Shown here one piece after another: positions 59,056 to 64,000 of a stretch of 64,000 bases of DNA. Below the pieces are notes generated by a model. That model was not told where the DNA came from. It worked only from the letters and a program-made list of their open reading frames with translations, and did no database searches. Where the stretch lies: the NCBI RefSeq assembly GCF_001907195.1, contig NZ_LVWA01000003.1, positions 372,001-436,000 of the forward strand, read 5' to 3'. The position numbers and the translations under genes are program-made. Position 1 is the first letter of the stretch; the number at the start of each line of letters is the position of its first letter. The DNA is from Pontibacter flavimaris. GTDB taxonomy: Bacteria; Bacteroidota; Bacteroidia; Cytophagales; Hymenobacteraceae.

Positions 59056-60390
59056 CTACTCAGCAGTCAGCTTGGCGTAGGCCTGTGCTACGCGCTCAAA
59101 GTTAAACGAATGTAGCAGTTGCTGCATCTGCCCGGCCACTTGCTCATTGCACAAGTTGCCGATGCTGCCCTCGTGGGTATGGGTAACCTCGGCCGGTGTC
59201 TCAAACGTGCCAGCGTCTATACTTTCTCCCACCGCTTTGTAGGCATCCCGGAACGGCATGCCCTGCAGCACCAGTTCGTTCACGGCATCCACACTGAAAA
59301 GATATTTATACTTTTCGTCCTCCAGAATTCCTTCCTTTACCTGCACTTGTTCGGCCATATAGGCCATCATCTGCAGGCAGCTCTTAAGTTCCTGGAAGGC
59401 GGGGAACAGGCTTTCCTTGAGTAACTGCATTTCGCGGTGGTAGCCGGAGGGCAGGTTGATGAGCAGCATGCTGATATCGGTTGGAAGCGCCTGCAGCTTG
59501 TTGCACTTGCCTCGCAATAGCTCAAACACATCGGGGTTCTTTTTGTGCGGCATGATGCTCGAGCCGGTCGTCAGGTGGTCAGGTAAGGTCACAAAGCCAA
59601 AGTTCTGGCTCATGTACAGGCACAGGTCCATGCTCATGCGGGCCAGTGTAGCGGCCACCGCTGCCAGGGCCACCGCTACGGTGCGCTCTGTTTTGCCACG
59701 CCCCATCTGCGCGTACACCACATTGTAGTTCATACTTTCAAACCCTAGCAAATCGGTCGTCATCTGGCGGTTGAGCGGGAACGAGGAGCCGTAGCCGGCA
59801 GCAGATCCCAAGGGGTTCTTGTCGGTGATCTTGTAAGCGGCCAGCAGGAGCTGCATGTCGTCTACCAGGCTTTCGGCATAGGCGCCAAACCAGAGGCCAA
59901 ACGACGAAGGCATGGCCACCTGCAGGTGCGTATAACCGGGGAGCAGCACGTTTTTATACTTCTCGCTCTGGGCCTGCAGCACCTCAAACAGCGCCTGCAC
60001 CTCCTGCACCACCTCCTGCAACTGGTGGCGGAAGTATAGCTTAAGGTCTACCAGCACTTGGTCGTTGCGCGAGCGGCCGCTGTGAATTTTTTTTCCAGCC
60101 TCTCCTACCCTTCTGGTCAGCTCCAGTTCCACTTGCGAGTGGATGTCTTCCACCCCGGGTTCAATGGCAAAATCACCGGCTTCTATACTTTTGTAGATCT
60201 GCTTCAGCTCCGCCTGCAGCAGCTGTAGCTCCTCTGCTGTGAGCAGGCCGATACGTTGCAGCATCTGCGTGTGGGCCAGCGAGCCCAGCACGTCGAAGCG
60301 TGCAAGCTCCATATCCAGCTCCGCATCGCGACCCACGGTGAATTTTTCTATCTCAGCGGCTACAGCCGTAGTTTTCTGCCAAAGTTTCAT
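59056..60390 (-). CDS. argH: Argininosuccinate lyase
   Basis: 444 residues, full length. Family signature GSSIMPHKKNPDVFELLRGK with the catalytic Ser loop, plus HSGRSRNDQVLVDLKLYFRH and PGYTHLQVAMPSSFGLWFGA. It splits argininosuccinate into arginine and fumarate, the last step of arginine synthesis. Last gene of the minus-strand arg operon, 123 bp after the M20 deacylase gene; the gap holds an AT-rich repeat. Confidence 0.96.
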   Translation of the reverse strand: MKLWQKTTAVAAEIEKFTVGRDAELDMELARFDVLGSLAHTQMLQRIGLLTAEELQLLQAELKQIYKSIEAGDFAIEPGVEDIHSQVELELTRRVGEAGKKIHSGRSRNDQVLVDLKLYFRHQLQEVVQEVQALFEVLQAQSEKYKNVLLPGYTHLQVAMPSSFGLWFGAYAESLVDDMQLLLAAYKITDKNPLGSAAGYGSSFPLNRQMTTDLLGFESMNYNVVYAQMGRGKTERTVAVALAAVAATLARMSMDLCLYMSQNFGFVTLPDHLTTGSSIMPHKKNPDVFELLRGKCNKLQALPTDISMLLINLPSGYHREMQLLKESLFPAFQELKSCLQMMAYMAEQVQVKEGILEDEKYKYLFSVDAVNELVLQGMPFRDAYKAVGESIDAGTFETPAEVTHTHEGSIGNLCNEQVAGQMQQLLHSFNFERVAQAYAKLTAE

Positions 60391-60513
60391 GTATTAATTA
60401 CTAATGATGAATGAATAATGATTAGTGGAGTCATGATGAATGAGTAAACTTGACGTATGGCTTGAATAAATTTTATCCATACCTATTATTCATTACTCAT
60501 TAGTCACTAGTCA
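60391..60513. repeat. AT-rich TAATGA-type repeat between argE-like gene and argH
   Basis: The 123-bp gap has ACTAATGATGAATGAATAAT on one side and TATTCATTACTCATTAGTCA on the other, giving a loose inverted repeat. The words are shared with 36405-36461 (ATGAATAATGA, TCATTACTCATTA). It lies inside an operon here, so it is not only a terminator. Confidence 0.6.
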
Positions 60514-61581
60514 TTAAGAAATTACTTTTCCCAGCAACTCAATGTATAAATTGATTCCTTCTTCAATCTCCTGAAGGTAAATATATTCGTCGGCCATGTG
60601 CGAGCGGCCGGAAAAGCCGGGGCCTAGCTTGAGCGACGGAATAGGTAGCAGCGCCTGATCGGAGGTGGTAGGTGAGCCATACGTCTGACGGCCCATGCGG
60701 ATGCCGGCCTGCACCAGCGGATGCTCTATCGGAATAGAAGATGGTTTTAGGCGTGTGGAACGCGGAACCACCTCCGCCTTTACATGTTGCCGGATCGTTT
60801 CCAGCACCTCCTCCATCGTATAAGCATCCGTCAAGCGCACGTCTACGGTAAAAGCGCAGGTATCCGGTACTAAGTTATGCTGCGTGCCCGCCTGCACTAC
60901 CGTTACGCTCATCTTCACCGGCCCCAGGTGTTCGGATACTTTCGGAAACATATAGCTTTGAAACCATTGGATGTCCGGTAGTGCCTCATAGATAGCATTA
61001 ATGCCTTCTTCGCGGGCAGCGTGTCCTGCTTTACCCTGGGCCGTGCAGTCAAGCACCATCAGGCCTTTCTCAGCCACAGCCAGGTGCATTTCGGTGGGCT
61101 CTCCCACAATAGCTACCTCTAGCTTACCCAGCTGCGGAAGTATACTTTCAATGCCGTTTTTACCGCTGATCTCTTCCTCTGCCGTAGCCGCCAGCACTAA
61201 GTTATACTTCAGGTCCTGTCGCTCATAGAAGTATAAAAACGTAGCGATGAGCGACACTAGGCAACCACCCGCATCGTTACTGCCCAGACCAAAGAGCTTG
61301 CCATCCTCTATACTTGCCTCGCACGGATTGCGGGTATAGCCGGCGTTGGGCTTTACCGTGTCGTGGTGCGAGTTGAGGAGCAGCGTGGGCAGTGCTGGAT
61401 TGTAGTGTTTGTTAAAGGCCCATACATTATACTGCTGCTGATGAACCTCTTCCACTCCCTTGCTTCTTAGAAAATCTGCCAGCAAAGCGGCTGTCTTCTC
61501 TTCCTCTTTGCTTAAAGAGGGGGTAGCGATCAATGCGCTAAGTAATTCAACAGCCTCATTGTAGAGGTTTCTCTCGGTCAT
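60514..61581 (-). CDS. M20-family deacylase of arginine synthesis (N-acyl-citrulline/ornithine deacetylase, ArgE-like)
   Basis: 355 residues. Dinuclear-zinc M20 motifs: LLLNSHHDTVKPN (His-Asp), GLGSNDAGGCLVSL (Asp), AATAEEEISGKNG (Glu-Glu), VGEPTEMHLA (Glu). The lid domain is at about 180-290. In Bacteroidota and Xanthomonas, the acyl group is removed after carbamoylation, from N-acetyl- or N-succinylcitrulline. The carbamoyltransferase at 63.5 kb supports that route here. It lies 12 bp after proC in the operon. Confidence 0.88.
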   Translation of the reverse strand: MTERNLYNEAVELLSALIATPSLSKEEEKTAALLADFLRSKGVEEVHQQQYNVWAFNKHYNPALPTLLLNSHHDTVKPNAGYTRNPCEASIEDGKLFGLGSNDAGGCLVSLIATFLYFYERQDLKYNLVLAATAEEEISGKNGIESILPQLGKLEVAIVGEPTEMHLAVAEKGLMVLDCTAQGKAGHAAREEGINAIYEALPDIQWFQSYMFPKVSEHLGPVKMSVTVVQAGTQHNLVPDTCAFTVDVRLTDAYTMEEVLETIRQHVKAEVVPRSTRLKPSSIPIEHPLVQAGIRMGRQTYGSPTTSDQALLPIPSLKLGPGFSGRSHMADEYIYLQEIEEGINLYIELLGKVIS

Positions 61582-61593
61582 GCTACACTGATA

Positions 61594-62409
61594 TTATTCG
61601 TTCTTATAGAGCTGCTCGGCTTTATGAGAGGATGTTTTTATACCCTTGATCATGGCAGAGCTAAAGCCGTGGTGCTCCATTTCGTTGAGCCCGGCTATGG
61701 TGCATCCCTTCGGAGAGGTAACCTTGTCGATTTCGTTTTCTGGGTGGCTCTGGAAGTGAAGCAGCAAGGATGCCGCCCCCTTTGCCGTTTGCGCCGCCAT
61801 GCGTAGCGCGTCCCCGGCATGGAAGCCGATTTCGGTGCCCCCCTGCGTTGCCGCGCGGATAGAGCGCAGGAAGAAAGCAATGCCACAGGCACAAAGCGCG
61901 GTTGCTGAGGTCATCAGCTCCTCCTCTATCTCAACCGTTTCCCCAACGGCCTGGAAAATTTGCCGCACCAGCGCCTGATTCTCTTCTGTAGCCATACTTC
62001 CTGCAATACAGGTCATAGACTCACGGATAGCGATAGCCGTGTTTGGCATGGCTCTGATCACCTGTACCTCTTTCCCCACACGTTGTATGATATCGGCTAC
62101 GCGCACCCCTGTCACAATGGAAACGAACAGGTGGCGCTGCGGGTCTACGACAGGGGCGATAGCATCGAGCACACCATTCAGCTGTTGCGGCAGGATGCTC
62201 AGAATGATGATATCTGCTCCTGCCACCGCCGCCTCGTTATTGCTGGTTATATGGAAGCCTTCCTGGGCCAGGCTTTCCAGGGAGCGAAGGTTGCGGCGGG
62301 TAAGGGTAATGTCGCTTGCCCGGTGCAGACCGGAGGCAACAATTCCATTAGCCAAGGCCACACCCATGTTGCCGCCGCCTATGATGGCTATTTTCTTGCG
62401 TTCTGTCAT
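61594..62409 (-). CDS. proC: Pyrroline-5-carboxylate reductase
   Basis: 271 residues from ATG 62409 (MTERKKIAIIGGGNMGVALA); ATG 62421 is also possible. The NADP motif is IIGGGNMGVAL, and the C-terminal dimer domain is LMTSATALCACGIAFFLRSI with TSPKGCTIAGLNEMEHHGF, the ProC signature. It makes proline from pyrroline-5-carboxylate. Its position inside the arginine operon, between argB and the argE-like gene, links proline and arginine supply. Confidence 0.93.
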   Translation of the reverse strand: MTERKKIAIIGGGNMGVALANGIVASGLHRASDITLTRRNLRSLESLAQEGFHITSNNEAAVAGADIIILSILPQQLNGVLDAIAPVVDPQRHLFVSIVTGVRVADIIQRVGKEVQVIRAMPNTAIAIRESMTCIAGSMATEENQALVRQIFQAVGETVEIEEELMTSATALCACGIAFFLRSIRAATQGGTEIGFHAGDALRMAAQTAKGAASLLLHFQSHPENEIDKVTSPKGCTIAGLNEMEHHGFSSAMIKGIKTSSHKAEQLYKNE

Positions 62410-62511
62410 TTTGCTTGTCATTGCTGTAGTATAAGGAAAGGGCGCTATGCCAAAAAGCAATATAAGTAATTTTACCAAGCCTTAGGGCAACCCGAGCCAC
62501 AGCAAGGCTAA

Positions 62512-63300
62512 CTATAGTGTGATCAAGGTTCCGGCCTGGCCCCCTCCGGCTGCCATCTGCGCGATAGCTGCGGCATCGCCAATCTGTACCGCTTGCACTC
62601 CCTGTGACAGCGCGGCAAAGGCATTGTCCAGCTTCGGAATCATGCCGGCGTTTACTACGCCTTCCGCTTTCAGTGTTTTATACTTTTCTGTCGTGATATG
62701 CCCGATAACCGAATCATCATCTTCGGCGTTTTGCAGCACGCCTTTCTTCTCGAAACAGTACACCAGCTGCACGTTATACTTTGGCGCCAGCGCCGTAGCC
62801 AGTACAGAGGCAATGGTATCGGCATTGGTGTTGAGCATGTTGCCCTGTCTGTCGTGCGTAAGCGGCGCAAAAACCGGTGTAAGTCCAGCTTCCAGGATGG
62901 CCCCCAATGCATCCACGTTTATACTTTCGGGGCCAGCTACATCGCCCACAAAGCCGTAGTCTATGCTTTGAACCGGCCTTTTCTGTGCCGGAATGATGTT
63001 CGCGTCCGCGCCTGTCAGGCCAATGGCGTTGCAGCCAAGCGCCTGCAGTTTGGCCACTACCTGCTTATTCACCAGGCCACCATATACCATCGTGACAAGT
63101 TCCAGCGTTTCAGCATCCGTAATACGGCGGCCTTCCACCATTTTAGGGCTAATGCCCAACCGCTGGCCAAAGGCAGAGGCGATTTTACCACCGCCATGCA
63201 CCAAGAGTTTCGGGCCTGGCAAGGCGGCAAAATCAGCTAAAAACGACTGCAAGCGCTCCGGGTTGTCCAGGATATTGCCGCCTATCTTTACTATAATCAT
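62512..63300 (-). CDS. argB: N-acetylglutamate kinase (or N-succinylglutamate kinase)
   Basis: 262 residues from ATG 63300 (MIIVKIGGNILDN). Amino-acid-kinase fold: VKIGGNIL, LVHGGGKIASAFGQRLG, GLTGADANII, MLNTNADTIASVLATAL and GMIPKLDNAFAALSQGV are the phosphate-, substrate- and ATP-binding segments. It phosphorylates N-acylglutamate in the second step of arginine synthesis. The acyl group (acetyl or succinyl) cannot be told from this gene. Confidence 0.93.
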   Translation of the reverse strand: MIIVKIGGNILDNPERLQSFLADFAALPGPKLLVHGGGKIASAFGQRLGISPKMVEGRRITDAETLELVTMVYGGLVNKQVVAKLQALGCNAIGLTGADANIIPAQKRPVQSIDYGFVGDVAGPESINVDALGAILEAGLTPVFAPLTHDRQGNMLNTNADTIASVLATALAPKYNVQLVYCFEKKGVLQNAEDDDSVIGHITTEKYKTLKAEGVVNAGMIPKLDNAFAALSQGVQAVQIGDAAAIAQMAAGGGQAGTLITL

Positions 63301-63425
63301 CTTGATTGACAATGGATTGTTTGACAAAGGACAAAAGAAGGTTCGGTTATACTTTGCCCCTTGCCTATGTTATTTCAGCTATACTTCATCCGGCTACACT
63401 TATTTGTCGCCTCCGGCGCCAGTGT

Positions 63426-63525
63426 AGTCGGAGACTCCACTTTCACCATTAGGCACCGGTTTGAAAACCGGCACCAGTATAACCGAACAACGAATAACGA
63501 ATAACTAATAACGACCAACTACAAA
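63426..63525. repeat. Palindromic and direct repeats between argF' and argB
   Basis: AGTC-GGA-GACT at 63426-63436, then CCGGTTT and AAACCGG (63456-63471) around GA, then AACGAATAACGAATAACTAA-type direct repeats at about 63485-63515. The layout recalls the palindrome cluster at 9.3-9.6 kb and may be a dispersed intergenic repeat. Confidence 0.45.
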
Positions 63526-64000
63526 GCTTCCAGCATGCGTTTGAGCACGGCCTGGGCGGCGTAGGTGCGGTTATTGGCCTGTTCCAGCACCAGCGAGCTG
63601 GGTCCGTCCAGGATCTCGTCGCTCAGCTCCACGTTGCGGCGCACCGGAAGGCAATGCATTACTTTAGCGTTGTTTGTTTCTTTTAGCTTCTCATTGGTCA
63701 GCATCCAGCCTTCTCCATCGGTGAGCACCTGGCCATACTCAGTATAGCTCGACCAGTTTTTCACGTACACGAAGTCCGCGCCCTGCAGCGCCGCCTCCTG
63801 GTTAGTCGTAACCGTAGCGTTTTTCGTGAATTCCCCGGCCAGTTCATAGCCTTCCGGATGCGTAATCACCAGGTCCACGTCGGCCTGTCCCATCCACTCG
63901 GCAAACGAGTTGGCCACGCACTGCGGAATAGGTTTAATGTGCGGAGCCCAGCTCAATACTACTTTGGGCCGCTTGCCGGCAACTGCGTTTTCTTTGATGG
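63519..64000 (-). CDS. argF': N-acylornithine carbamoyltransferase, C-terminal part (5' end outside window)
   Basis: About 160 residues are visible; the frame stays open to the window edge. LSWAPHIKPIPQCVANSFAE, VITHPEGYELA, FVYVKNWSSY and KVMHCLPVRRNVELSDEIL match the acetyl/succinylornithine carbamoyltransferases of Xanthomonas and Bacteroides rather than ordinary OTCase. It carbamoylates N-acylornithine to N-acylcitrulline. The residue that separates acetyl (Glu) from succinyl (Pro) specificity lies in the missing N-terminal half. First visible gene of the minus-strand arg operon. Confidence 0.9.
   Translation of the reverse strand, partial: IKENAVAGKRPKVVLSWAPHIKPIPQCVANSFAEWMGQADVDLVITHPEGYELAGEFTKNATVTTNQEAALQGADFVYVKNWSSYTEYGQVLTDGEGWMLTNEKLKETNNAKVMHCLPVRRNVELSDEILDGPSSLVLEQANNRTYAAQAVLKRMLEAL

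Noticed and set aside
1..64000. TATACTTTG copies as Bacteroidota -7 promoter boxes (TAnnTTTG)
   Set aside because: TATACTTTG does not fit TAnnTTTG (one base too long), and most copies lie inside genes on either strand.
1..64000. AAGTATA as a CRISPR, tandem satellite or insertion-sequence end
   Set aside because: Copies are single, irregularly spaced and embedded in unrelated sequence without constant spacers or target duplications.
1..64000. tRNA, rRNA, riboswitch or CRISPR elements
   Set aside because: I looked in all larger gaps, including upstream of ribE and alaS, and found no cloverleaf, FMN-type or T-box-like structure, or regular repeats; a covariance-model search would be decisive.

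Overview
The window reads as chromosomal DNA of a Bacteroidota bacterium, most likely a Cytophagales/Hymenobacteraceae member of Pontibacter type (inference; no search was run). The grounds are a GyrA of the Bacteroidota kind, TonB-dependent barrels with carboxypeptidase-regulatory-like N-termini, many short lipoproteins, a cryptic arginine pathway with an N-acylornithine carbamoyltransferase and proC inside the arg operon, promoters with a TAnnTTTG -7 box, and few Shine-Dalgarno sequences. I saw no tRNA, rRNA, CRISPR array, insertion sequence or prophage.

Layout. 0-9 kb: 3' part of gyrA, then single-gene units for envelope or secreted proteins (TPR protein, M48 protease, LysM-amidase, small lipoprotein, beta-barrel), each closed by a clear hairpin terminator, and a convergent ENPP-type phosphodiesterase. 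9-10.6 kb: a 700-bp intergenic patch full of palindromes, beside a RES/Xre toxin-antitoxin pair. 10.7-15 kb: two related TPR proteins, an Ada-like repair protein, an OmpA lipoprotein and a DUF2062 protein. 15-27 kb: two TonB-type barrels, two AraC regulators, an acyltransferase, a DMT exporter and a LytS/LytTR pair. 27-33.5 kb: dbpA, rmuC, a lipoprotein and an ACE-like M2 peptidase. 33.6-34.8 kb: two AT-rich orphan genes. 35-46 kb: mainly housekeeping genes (sirtuin, DoxX, riboflavin synthase, pcm, thioesterase, a possible psi-like protein, TlpA-like thioredoxin, gatB, alaS, MerR, dprA). 46-54 kb: panE, a CDF transporter, small unknown genes, truC, a CbpA-like co-chaperone, a PAS histidine kinase and a lipoprotein-YqaE fusion. 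54.3-58.5 kb: a tight four-gene cluster (C39-like peptidase, RimK-type ATP-grasp, GCS2 ligase, N-formylglutamate-amidohydrolase-like). 59-64 kb: arginine genes argH, argE-like, proC, argB and a partial argF', all on the minus strand.

Two things stand out. First, the 7-mer AAGTATA (reverse complement TATACTT, often extended to AAGTATAAA) occurs about 150 times by eye in 64 kb, on both strands, between genes and inside genes in all reading frames. Base composition predicts only about five. It is dense in some genes (nine copies in panE), absent from others (none in the 2.8-kb barrel gene at 15.3 kb), and sits in terminator loops and stems. It looks like a genome-wide DNA-level signal comparable in style to an uptake sequence or the cyanobacterial HIP1 repeat. 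Second, the four-gene amidoligase/peptidase cluster looks like a peptide-tagging or small-peptide biosynthesis system of unknown product.
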